Source: Luscinia megarhynchos
Taxonomy: Eukaryota > Chordata > Aves > Passeriformes > Turdidae
NCBI GenBank assembly: GCA_034336665.1
Contig: CM067576.1
Span: 12,391,385-12,455,384 of the forward strand
Direction of reading: 5' to 3'
Length of the DNA: 64,000 nucleotides
The notes below the pieces were generated by a model. That model searched no databases. It was not told the DNA's origin and was given only the letters and a program-made list of their open reading frames with translations. Of this stretch, positions 11,360 to 20,775 are shown one piece after another. Both the position numbers and the translations under genes were made by a program. Within the stretch, counting starts at the first letter, position 1, and each line of letters opens with the position of its first letter.

Positions 11360-13573
11360 TGACATAGTACTTTTGTGTAAACTCCTCAGCTATGTTATTT
11401 CCCAAGTTTGTGCCTTCTTGCTCCCAGTCTTGAGCCCTTTTTTGTATATGAAATGTAAGGAATGCACTGCTACATAGTTTATCACACCTTGACACTTTAA
11501 CTTGCAAAGGTTGTAAAGAGCATGAAAATACTGCAGGTGCCAAAACGCACCTGCAACATATCAGCTTTTACTGCCACTGTCACTTGAGCCAGGGGTGTGA
11601 GCTGCTGGCTCTGAACAGCTGCCTGCCTCCCCACAGCTTTCCAAGCCAGCAGAAGTTGCACTAAATCCATGAGAAGGTACTCAGCAGACACCTGTCTGCC
11701 CCAGCAGTGCTGCCCTGCAGGGAGGGGTGTCACAGCTCTCACAGTGCAGCCTGACCTGCTCAGCCAAAGCTCTGCACCTGCTCCGTGTCCTGCATTCCTG
11801 CCTCCTGCAGGACCCCCACTCACCTGGGCTGTGTTCAGGGCAACTGCTGAGTAGGAAATGGAAATCAGTGCAGGGATTCCTTCTCACTGTGGATGTGAGG
11901 GAAAAATTTACTCTGAGAGTGAGTTTGATTTTTGAAGGGTTTTTGTCAGGGCTGCCTTTCAGAGTCAGGACATACATGCAAAGAGCACCATGGTTACCTT
12001 GAATTTTCTGTTACTGTAAGTTTCAAACCTCCCCATCAACAACTATTCTATTTGTGTAATTTCTTTCTTTTTTTCTCTAATGGAGTAAGTATTATGATCC
12101 CTTCTTCAAGTTCTCTGTCTCTAAGAAAGGTAGTCAGAGATGCTTCCTAGCAGCCATAAAGTCCTGGGAACGCTTACTGGTCTCACCAAAAGGCTTTCAA
12201 GATTAGGGGATTCAGCAGAGGAACAGGAAAGTTGAATCAAGAAAATGGGACTTTGGTTTGATTTGGGCTTTGGAAGGATGCACAGAATGCAATGCCATGT
12301 CCTGTCATGACTAGTAGAAATGTTTATTTCCCACTAAAGCAAAGAGACTATGTAGCTATAATACAGCCAGAAAGCTGTAACGTGCTTATTGTTCTTCTGC
12401 TACGTTAGTCTCTCCTTAACTGCAGCACTTCATTCATATTCTCTGTTACAACCAGAGCAATGTGAGCAGAAGGGACATAATCAATGTAACAGCCATCTCA
12501 AAAAATCATCAAAATAAACATCACTACATGGAGCTGGCAATCACTGAAACATAAAACAATCACTACTTAATGTGCCAGACTCTGATTGATACAGTACAGC
12601 TCAAAAGCCAGGAAAAAACTAACCCTGGTTGCAAGTACCATGGACTGCTTTTTATTTCTAATATAACATCAGTAGCTCAAAGCAGCTGGGGTTTGTGATG
12701 TACAACAATATCACCTAAACCAGAACTTACAAGCTTTAAAAATTCATGTGAGTAACTGCAAACTGTTGTACAAATATGTGCCAGGCACACCACTACCATT
12801 AATGTTTCATTCCTGCTTACAAACATTTTAATTTCTAAAGCAGCAGCTGCTGTGGTGTCAGGTAGAAGAAATCCAGCCTAGCAGTGGCTCACCAGCCCTC
12901 AGATTTGTAGCTGCAGAAACACGGCCCCTCTTGAACCTGTCCAAACCTGTGTTCACTCTGTCACTGGAGCAGCAGCACTGTGACAAAGAGGGTGACATTT
13001 ACGGGTGGCCTTACACCTGCTGGAGGGTGCTTTGAAAGCAACGCCTGGCAAGGCAAAAGCCATCAACATCTTGTTAACACATCACTCTGGGATTTACTTA
13101 AGCCAAGCCTTGCAGCAAAGGGACCAGCAACAATGCAGCAAGGCCTGCCCTTGTGCCTGTCGTGGCACTTCAGTGCTTAGAGCTGGGATAAAGAACTAAG
13201 AAAATACCTATTTTGTAACCAAATGATGCAATTTTTGTATGCTTTTAGGCAGCACTTGCCACTGTATAGTGATGCTTTATGTCTATGATTCTCTGACTTG
13301 CTATAGAATTATTTTAAGAAGAAAATAAAAAAAAGCATTCAGATGTGCCAAAAATGTGAGGTTAACTGAAGTGTAATTAGCTCTAAAAGTTCCTTTGTAA
13401 CTTGCCTAATGTTAAAATAGATTTCAAGAACTGTGGGTACAATGCAGTAGTCTTTACCTCCAGAAAGTTTTAATATAAAGTGAAGAAAGATGCTTACCCT
13501 TTAAAAAATGGCAATGCAGACTGGTGTGAACTGATGTATTTTATTATTAGATTCTCATTGTGATGTAAGTTTA

Positions 13574-13579
13574 AATAAA
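13574..13579 (+). terminator. SLIT3: Polyadenylation signal AATAAA, distal SLIT3 candidate
   Basis: Canonical hexamer followed by TTGTTGGGTT and, 30-60 bases on, TTGTGATG and CTGTGTATTTG, a typical GU-rich downstream element. After this point the sequence changes character and repeats begin to appear within 1.5 kb. Confidence 0.55.
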
Positions 13580-13599
13580 TTGTTGGGTTATGGAAGATT

Positions 13600-14390
13600 G
13601 TAACACCTTGTGATGCAGATTATTTCTCTGTGTATTTGAGGTATCAAGTCCAACCTTCAGCATCCACGAGGTAGTTCACAGGAAATGATGGGGAACTACA
13701 GACATTCCTCTTGAACAAAGTCAAAGAACAATTGTAGTTAAAGGCGGTATGTACACTAGTTAAAAATTTTTATGGCATCACAGCCTAATATTTTAGGAAT
13801 CTTATATGCACAGGCAAATTAAGCCACACAATTTTCGATCCTGGGCATTTTCTTTAATTAAAACTTTATGTGCCACATTTTTTTAACAGGGAAAGGCCTG
13901 CAGCAAAAACACACTCATTAATTAAGGTTAGAATAAATGAAGAAATACTGGGAATGGAGCTGGAGGAGGTAGGGCGGAGGAAATTGAAGTCACACAGCCA
14001 GCCATGGATGAAAGGGATCCATAACACACATACGCTCCAGATCTGCTGCCACACCACTGTGATTATTATTAGTGACCCAGCTGTAACCGACTTTTGTTAT
14101 TCATTGCATTCCAGCCTTAGCATAGAATAAAATGAAGCTCCCGCCTAGTCCTCTGCCTTCTCTCACCAATGCCCCTGTGCAACACTCATATATTGCTAAT
14201 TATTCGTCAAACTATGGTCCTTAAGAGTTCCATGCAAAACTGGTGACAGCAGTTAGCCAATAAAAACACTCAACCTTAATGAGCATCATTAAGTCTGAAC
14301 TATGAAGGTTAATTGCATAATTGTAGCAGATGGCAGCATTTTCACCTAAAGCAAACCCAGCTGAGCTCACTAAAAAAGCTAGCAAGGAAG
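13600..14390. other. SLIT3-PANK3 intergenic region, first part
   Basis: About 800 bases of AT-rich unique sequence. No gene, RNA gene or clear repeat is supported here. Confidence 0.6.
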
Positions 14391-15000
14391 TGTTCGAAAA
14401 TGTCTGGGTAGCGGCTGCCCTTGCTCAACAGTTTGTTTGCACTGCTCGTGGCTGTGCAGCACATGGAAGCGCAGCCTGAGGATACAGCGCTGCAGTTTGT
14501 GCTGCTGCTTGCGCTGCCCGGGTGCCGCTGATCCGCCGCTGGTACGAGGCGAGCAGCGCTGGAAGCGATCTGTCCCACGTTCCCTTATCTCCGTGTTTTC
14601 TGGGCGGCCCGGAATAGTTGGATGGAGCTGCTGCTCGCACGGTGGTTGGCCGCGGGGTTTGCGTTGTTCTCTGGGCCCTGTCACTTCTGGTCTCTGTGCC
14701 CTCTTTTAGGAGTCACCTCCCACTTTCTATTCCGGCTCACTCCAGGCAGCCCCGCATTCAGTGGGCAGACAGGCGGAGCTGGCTCAGCTTTGCCGAGCCC
14801 AAGGTGCTCCCGATGCCTTGGTTTAAGGCCCAGCAGGTGTCACACTGGGTGGCCAGTCCGGTATCGTTGTTTTCCAGGTGTTTTTCCCAGGTGTTTTTCA
14901 GGATCCGCTCCGCAGCTTTCGAGAACGGCGGACGTGAGCGGGGTCCGCCAGCAGGTGGCGCCGCAAGGCGAACCGACCTGCTCCGCTGGGGACGGGACGG
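14390..15000. other. CpG- and GC-rich intergenic block
   Basis: Base composition rises sharply in this 600-bp block, with many CpG dinucleotides (for example around 14450-14680 and 14900-15000) between AT-rich flanks. It could be a small CpG island, an enhancer/insulator, or part of an unrecognised GC-rich transposon such as an LTR. It ends exactly at the pentamer run. A perfect CTCF-type motif lies in it at 14948-14962. No convincing protein or splice structure is seen. Open frames that run through into the pentamer repeat are artefacts. Confidence 0.45.
14948..14962 (+). promoter_or_regulatory. Candidate CTCF binding site
   Basis: CCAGCAGGTGGCGCC matches the vertebrate CTCF core CCASYAGRKGGCRSY at all 15 positions. 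It lies in a CpG-rich block about half way between the SLIT3 3' end and the PANK3 promoter, where a boundary between the two genes would be plausible. Motif match is seen, binding is inference. Confidence 0.6.
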
Positions 15001-15093
15001 AATGGAATGGAATGGAATGGAATGGAATGGAATGGAATGGAATGGAATGGAATGGAATGGAATGGAATGGAATGGAATGGAATGGAATGGAAT
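15001..15093. repeat. Pentanucleotide microsatellite (AATGG)18
   Basis: Ninety bases of uninterrupted AATGG, 18 perfect copies, followed by AAT. On the minus strand it reads (ATTCC)n/(CCATT)n and sits exactly where the 3' tail of the adjacent minus-strand CR1 should be. Because the unit is not a multiple of three, it makes Glu-Trp-Asn-Gly-Met type frames in all plus frames, which are not genes. Confidence 0.97.
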
Positions 15094-15445
15094 ATTTCGG
15101 TGGGAAGGTACCTACAATAGCCATTTGGTCCAACTGCCTGAGCAACTCAGAGCTGCTGGAGTCACAGCCCGTTGTTGAGGGCACTGCCAAACGCTGCTGG
15201 GGCATGACTGCCTCTCCAGGAAGCCTGTTCTAGGCTTTCCACAAAAAAATGTTCCCTGATGTCCTGTATAAACCTCCGTGGTGCAGCACTGAATCTTTCC
15301 CATGCCTGCTGTCTGGATCCTGGGGAGAAAAGCTCAGCACTTCCCTCTCCATGTCTCCTCCTCAGAGGAAGTGCAGTGTGCAATGAGGTCACCCCTCAGT
15401 CTCCCTCCCTCCAAGCCCAGAGCCCTCAGCTGCTCATGAACACAT
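15094..15445 (-). mobile_element. CR1 LINE, 3' end fragment, minus orientation
   Basis: Read on the plus strand the block shows the reverse complement of a CR1 3' region: TGGGAAGGTACCTACAATAG, TGGTCCAACTGCCTGAGCA, GAAGCCTGTTCTAGGCT, AAAATGTTCCCTGATGTCC, AGAAAAGCTCAGCACTTCCC and CAATGAGGTCACCCCTCAG are the typical successive CR1 landmarks in the right order. The 5' part is truncated as usual. The element ends at its tail, the (AATGG)18 run, and lacks a long reading frame. Confidence 0.85.
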
Positions 15446-16485
15446 GTATATGTGATACACAGATTTTCTGGGAAGTTTTAAATAATAACTTCTCAGGTTT
15501 TGTTGATCCTGAGCCATCAATGTCAGCGTTGTTCACCTGTGATGACAGGAGTCCTTGCTGTCCCCACAACGTGGCATGGGATCACTGTGGGTTTACCCCA
15601 GGAAACTGCATGAAGTGGCAGCAGGAGGGTGGCCCTGCTGAGCCCCAGGAGAGCATGTGAGATCTGAGGGTGTCCAACACTTCACCAGCACCATCCCTGG
15701 CAGCAGGACAAGACCTCCATGTGCTGACACATGGGACAGCTTGTGCCTACTCACTGTGGCAGCCTCAGGACAGTGCTCTGACGTCAGTGCCACACGGCTG
15801 CTGTTGCTGTTGATTATTTCCATGCTAGCACCTTATGTAATAACAACTGATTCTGCTGCTTCTACCCCAATTCTGCTGCTGTTTTCTCACACACACCGAG
15901 GCAAAAGCAGTGCAGAGCTCATTACCCAGCAGAGTCTCCAGGCTGGCAGGCACACACCCCACAGCCTGTGATACCTCTGCTCTGTGAAGAAAGCACAGCT
16001 GCTCCTCCAAGCACCTCCACCCTCCGAGAGCCCTGCAGGCAGCAAGGAACTCCTCGGGCATGGAACGAGCACACAGGCAGCACAAGCAGTACCTTTAGTA
16101 TGAGCAGCTTACCCTTACCCCGTGCAGGGGGCACCCCGCGGTCTCACAAGCAGGAGGAACAGAAGCGAGACTTGCACAGCTTTGTACCTTGTTCTGTGTG
16201 ATCTCTTGACCTTCTCCTTTCGCAGGGCTTCTGAGCTTTCAAATACAGGAATGCTCAAGGTAATCTGGGGATGACAGTGCCTTCTCTGACTTGGCTATGA
16301 GGTTGTCCCCACAGCACAGGGATCACTCTTTTTCAATAAAAATAATCTTTTACAAGATCTTTTATCTGGGGAGGAAAAGTGCACGTCCTACCTCTGAGGT
16401 GTGGGTGGGAGGAAAGTGGATTAATGAGTGTTCAGGGGATAGCTCAAAACTGACAGGGAATCAGGCCATTTTCAGTGGTCCAGCC
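15445..16485. other. Intergenic, no gene seen
   Basis: About 1 kb of unique sequence between the CR1 fragment and the LTR remnant. It has short open frames on both strands without recognisable domains. Confidence 0.6.
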
Positions 16486-16486
16486 C

Positions 16487-16814
16487 TCCAGCTAATATTC
16501 CACCAGCAGCATTTAAGCAGCTCCTCTGCTGGAGGAAGGGGGGATGTTTGGAGTGATGGTGTTCATCTCCCCAAGTCACTGTCACATGTGATGGAGCCCT
16601 GGTCCCCTGGAGATGGCTGAACACCCATGGGAAGCAGTGAATTCATTCCTTGTTTTGCTTTGCTTGCATGCACACCTTTCACTTTCCCAGTTAAACTCAT
16701 TCCAAGAATTTTCTCACTTTTACCCTTTCAGTTCTCTTCCCAATCCCACTGACAGGGGCGAGTGAGGGAGGGGCTGTGAGGGGTTTGACTGCTGGCTGGG
16801 GTTAAAACCTCGAC
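16487..16814 (+). mobile_element. Avian endogenous retrovirus LTR, 5'-truncated, plus orientation
   Basis: Landmarks of a widespread avian LTR occur in order: TGGAGTGATGGTGTTCATCT, GATGGAGCCCTGG, GGAGATGGCTGAACACC, AGCAGTGAATTCATTCCTTG, TTTTGCTTTGCTTGC, TTTTCTCACTTTTACCC, and the end GCTGGCTGGGGTTAAAACC. The same family lies in the opposite orientation at 31506-31853, and the two share many of these landmarks as reverse complements. The beginning of the LTR is missing. Class (ERVL-like) is from memory of the family, not from a target-site duplication, which I could not define. Confidence 0.7.
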
Positions 16815-19310
16815 TGGCAAAAGCCTCAGCCCTGCCTTTGACAGTTCTTGCACAGCAAAGTGACAGAAACCAAATGCCACAAGGTAGTCTAGGTGGGGAC
16901 TTTGCAGCATATGAGATAACATCAGGCTTTCACCTAGCGTGTGATAAGAGCAGGCACAACAGGCAGTTCGTATAAAGCAGCTTAAACTTCCTTAATTACA
17001 CACCAGCATATTTTGCATCTCTTAACCTGCCCTAGTTTCTCCTGATAAAGCATTCATTAAACTGTTGGGGGGTGGGGGAGTTTTAATATTTTTCTTATTT
17101 GCTATGTTGAGGTAAACACCAAAGTGTGATTTATGGTGCCAAGACAAAGTTGGTCACACCAATAAATAAATGAGATTCTTATATAGCAATGAAACTATTT
17201 TCATTTCACCCCAGTAATACTGATTTTTTTAAAAAGTCCTTGCCTTCGGGTATATAATTCATGTAGAATGCTCTCGTCTGGTTTCATTACCCAAAGATAC
17301 TGCATAGTACTTTAGGACAGTAGTTATAGAAGTGTGTGTGTATATATATGTATATTTATATTTATATAGCTGATCATACATTCACCTTCAGATTTATTTA
17401 TTCTTCCTTGGGACTTTTCCAAGCAATGTGTTGACTGACATATAAATAAAACTCCAATCTCAAAGTGCTCATAACTTATAAATCAATTGCTCTGCAAATT
17501 AATTAATGTTCTAAGCCTCTCATGGGCCTGAGTTAAACTTCAGTTCGAGCTAAGCCTCAGCTCCTGAGATGAACTAAAGATAGCTGAGCATTGATCTCAG
17601 TTTCATTTTTTCGCGGTTTTATTTCACATATTCTGTCTTAGCTGTGACACTCAGATAAAACACTGCAGCTTATTGTGAAGAAACCCAAACTTCAGATTTG
17701 CTGGTCTTGTTCTTAACTGAACAGCCCTTAGCTCATTCATTATCATAGAGCCCTTTATCTATTCAAATTTTTCACATGGGGAGATGAGCTAAGAGGGTTT
17801 GCTTGATACAATAGCTTAAAGTGGTTATTAAAATTCAGAACTTGCTCCTAAAACTTATGCACAAAGTATGCATTTTTGTCCCTGACAGAGTCAGAGGCTG
17901 GGAAAGCAGTCAGTGAATCTGCATTGCTGGAAAGGGAGAGTTATCCTTTCCTCAGTGAAAGGCTGGGTCAGGAACTTTTCTGCCTGTTTCAAGACTTCAG
18001 GAATCAAACAGCTGTCAGGATGTACACTCTGTTTTTTCTTATTTTTCTGGGTTGCATGTCTATATTTATTACCAGCACTTCCCAGGGATGGTATTTCATT
18101 TCCTCTAGAGTTAGAAGGTAGGAAACAGTCAGAGTGTCAGTGCTGAGAAAAAAAGCCTCAGAATTAAGGTAATAAAAAATCTCCCCTGCAGATCTGTTTT
18201 CCCCAGCCCCACCAGAGATGTCTGCAAGACACCGGATAGTTCATTTTACACCAAACATTCCACACTGCACAGTCTGGTGACAGGCAGGAAATTACAGACT
18301 CTTTTCCAATCACTGTGTATATTTATGAGCAAGTTAACTTGCAGGTAGCAGCTAAATTCTTGTATTCCCTAACACGTATGTAAATGCTTGAGTTTAATGT
18401 TTCAATAGTAAACTACATTGCAGTGAAAAACCACAAAACCACACTAAAATTTCCTCACTTTAAGAGTAACACAGGGAATTTCCGCAATGACATGTAGCTT
18501 ATAGAAAGAGAGAAGTTATGCAGCCTTGCTAATACACTCGGAACTTCCTTTAAAGGATGAGAAATGAACACTTAGAAGACTCCAGAGTAAGTTTTCCAAA
18601 TACACATATTTCAGAAAGGAAACATGATAAATGGGAAAGAGCATCCACATGAGAATTTCAGCTTTTTAATGTAAGATTCTGGATTAAAAGGAACAATAAA
18701 TATATGGCAGGTTTTACATGTTCAGGAGCAGTAGGGGAATGGAGAATGAAAACATGTGGCTCCTGTCCTTACACAACAGGTTTGTGAGCAAACCTCATGG
18801 CCAGGAAGCTGAGCATTTAGTTTTTCCTTGGTTTGTGAATGGTTATTTCAAAAGAGACTTTTGCCAAAGCTAAACTCCAGACACAAAGAAATTTCAGCTT
18901 CCAAGACAGAGATTATGCCCAAATCCTCCTCCTAGACCAGAGCTTTTAGGTTCATCCTAGGTCACAGCAACTGATCTATAATTACACGGCACTTAATCAC
19001 AAAAGAGAGGTGAGAAAGTGGAAAAAACCCATTATGAATTCTTCTGGAAAGTGCAGGGCTGTGAGCAGTAGGAGGGGGGGTCTCACCGTGTCCTGCCAGT
19101 GGCAGTGGGCTTCCCTCTGGCTGCAGACAGGAGAGACTGCACAGCCCTGGGAGGGGGTGTCACATGCACTGACAGCGCTCACACCTTCGTGCACTGAAAA
19201 TGAGCCACTGTGTGCCCAGTGACATCCTGGCCTGTGGCAGGAACAGTGTGAGCGACAGCCCCAGGGCAGGGACTGTCCCCTGTGCTGGGCACTGCTGAGG
19301 GACACCTCAA
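16815..19310. other. Intergenic AT-rich region, possible conserved non-coding elements
   Basis: About 2.5 kb without a gene. It includes a TA/TG simple repeat (17331-17370) and an AT-rich stretch with many TAAT and GATA-like motifs (about 17450-17850), which has the look of a regulatory element, but sequence alone cannot show that. Confidence 0.45.
17331..17370. repeat. TG/TA dinucleotide-rich simple repeat
   Basis: GTGTGTGTGTATATATATG followed by TATATTTATATTTATATAG. Short and imperfect. Confidence 0.75.
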
Positions 19311-19317
19311 GGCCATG

Positions 19318-19757
19318 GCCAGCTCTGGGCCCCTCAGTTCAGGAGGGGCTGGAGGGAGTTTAGAGAAGGGAACAGAGCTGGGAAGGGTCTGGAGCAGCAG
19401 GAGCGGCTGAGGGAGCTGGAAAGGGGCTCAGGCTGCAGATGAGGAGGCTCAGAGGGACCCTGGGGCTCTGCACAACTCCCCGACAGGAGGGGCAGTGAGC
19501 GGGGGAACAGGGACAGGAGAGGGTACGGCCTCAACCTCCACCAGGGGAGGTTGGATATCACAGGGAACTTCTTCACACAAAGGGTGATTAGATACTGCAA
19601 TGGGCTGCCCAAGGGGCCGGCGGAGTCTCTGTCCATTGAGGTGTTTGAGGGAAGCCTGGACATGGCACTCAGTGCTCTGGTCTAGGTAACCTGGTGGTGT
19701 TTGTTCCTATGTTATACTCAATGATCTGAGAGGTGTTTTCCAACCTGATTGTGTATT
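19318..19757 (+). mobile_element. CR1 LINE, 3' end fragment, plus orientation
   Basis: CR1 landmarks in sense order: CCCCTCAGTTCAGGAGGGGC, GAACAGAGCTGGGAAGGGTC, GGAGCGGCTGAGGGAGCTGG, GGAGGCTCAGAGGGACC, CCTCAACCTCCACCAGGGGA, GGAACTTCTTCACACAAAGG, TGGGCTGCCCAAGG, GAGGTGTTTGAGG and ATGATCTGAGAGGTGTTTTC. It ends in a decayed version of the usual CR1 tail. It carries many substitutions and small deletions, so it is an old copy. It ends about 160 bp before the PANK3 CpG island. Confidence 0.85.
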
Positions 19758-20060
19758 AAACATCAGCCTGTTGCACCAAATGAATTAAAATTTCTAGGAA
19801 AATAAAAATTTTGGTGCGATCACTGGAGTCCAGGCACAGGAAAGAAGCCATTTCCCGAAACTGCTCTGGTGCTTAACTGTGGGAGCACTTCAGTCCGAGC
19901 AAGGGGAAATGAAAGCAGACTTCAACCGCCCGTTTTATTCAGCGACAGAGAGCACTCGCGTGGCTCTCTCAGCCCGCAGAGCGCGAGCCCCGGGGCCCGA
20001 CTCCGCCTGCGAGCGAGGGTGTCACAGCCCAGGCGCGGCGATTGGCGGCGGGTCCGTGTG

Positions 20061-20177
20061 GTGAGGCTGAGAGCCCGTAGGGTGAGGCTGAGGGCCCGCG
20101 GTGTGAGGCTGAGAGCCCGGTGGGCTGACGCTGAGGGCCCGTAGGGTGAGGCTGAGGGCCCGCGGTGTGAGGGCGCG
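20061..20177. repeat. Promoter minisatellite, 21-bp unit, about 5.5 copies
   Basis: The motif GTGAGGCTGAG(A/G)GCCCG recurs with starts near 20061, 20082, 20103, 20124, 20146 and 20167, that is every 21-22 bases. The fourth copy has CTGACGCTGAG and the last is partial. It lies just upstream of the inverted repeat in the PANK3 CpG island. Confidence 0.85.
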
Positions 20178-20237
20178 GGGCGCGCCGGGAGCTGTAGGCG
20201 CGGCTGTCGGACTGCGGCTCCCGGCGCGCCCCGCGCC
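20172..20237. repeat. Perfect 21-bp GC-rich inverted repeat with 24-base loop
   Basis: The arm 20172-20192 (beginning GGCGCGGGGCGCGCC) is the exact reverse complement of 20217-20237 (ending GGCGCGCCCCGCGCC), separated by 24 bases. All 21 pairs match and 18 of them are G-C. It lies about 100-150 bases upstream of the likely PANK3 start, so it could form a cruciform in DNA, or a very stable hairpin if transcribed. Confidence 0.95.
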
Positions 20238-20323
20238 GGGCGGGGGCAGCGCTGCGGCAGCGGCGGGGCGGGCGCGGAGCCGCCCCGGCCCCTTTGTGTG
20301 CGCGGCCGCGGCTCCGGCGCCGC

Positions 20324-20333
20324 CGCCATCTTG
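20324..20333 (-). promoter_or_regulatory. PANK3: YY1 motif (CGCCATCTTG on the plus strand)
   Basis: CGCCATCTTG is the reverse complement of the YY1 consensus AANATGGCG with extension. Such sites are typically found within some tens of bases of the start of CpG-island housekeeping genes, so it helps to place the PANK3 start. Binding is inferred. Confidence 0.6.
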
Positions 20334-20747
20334 TGCCGGCCGGGCCCGTGTCCGCCGGGGCTCCGCGGGGCAGCGCCGGGGCCGCACTCCTGCACCGAGG
20401 GGCCCAGCGGAGCCCTCCCCGTACTCCCCCGCCCGGGGCCCGTCCCGTGGCTGCCGCTCGGCACCGTCCTGTCGGCGCCTCGCCAGCGGAGCGCGGCCGC
20501 CCCGCCCCGTCTCCCCGCCCCAGCCCGAGCGCCGATGCCGCCGCTGGAGCGGCCCCTGCCCGGGCCGCGGGCGTAGCGGCGGGCGCGGCCAGCGCCGCTC
20601 CCCGGGAGGCGGGCGCCCGGCGGGCGAGGAGCATCAGGAGAGCGAGGCCCGGCCCCGCGGAGCCGCCGCCGCCGCTGCCCGCCCCATCAGGCGAGCGGCT
20701 GGAGACCCGCCCCGGCCGGCAGCGAGCCGGGCCCCCGCCGCAGCACC

Positions 20748-20775
20748 ATGAAGATCAAGGATGCCAAGAAGCCGT
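20748..20775 (+). CDS. PANK3: PANK3 coding exon 1
   Basis: Encodes MKIKDAKKP and the first base of a serine codon. The start codon is in good context (CACCATGA, A at -3). The donor is CCGT/GTAAGG at 20776. Reading on without splicing gives a GC-rich frame ending at 21056 that has no family resemblance, which supports the splice. The exon sits inside the CpG island and its 5' UTR probably begins near 20300. Confidence 0.95.

Larger units (their letters stand above)
10533..13600 (+). other. SLIT3: SLIT3 3' UTR (extent inferred)
   Basis: Follows the SLIT3 stop codon. The first 300 bases (10560-10860) are AT-rich and resemble Slit 3' UTRs as I recall them, with TATTATGGAAAG and TTTTACCATGAAAC-type blocks. 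A canonical AATAAA at 11354-11359 would give a short UTR of about 0.85 kb, and another at 13574-13579, followed by GT-rich sequence, would give about 3.05 kb. I see no transposon in the stretch, which fits a transcribed conserved UTR. Which site is used cannot be decided from sequence alone. Confidence 0.65.

Noticed and set aside
13636..13660. AAGTCCAACCTTCAG, faintly like a CR1 tail
   Set aside because: Fewer than 20 bases resemble CR1 and no flanking landmark follows.
14618..15233. Open frames of about 190-200 codons with Glu-Trp-Asn-Gly-Met repeats
   Set aside because: The repeat part is the AATGG microsatellite and the rest crosses a CR1 fragment. Two plus frames and one minus frame show the same effect.
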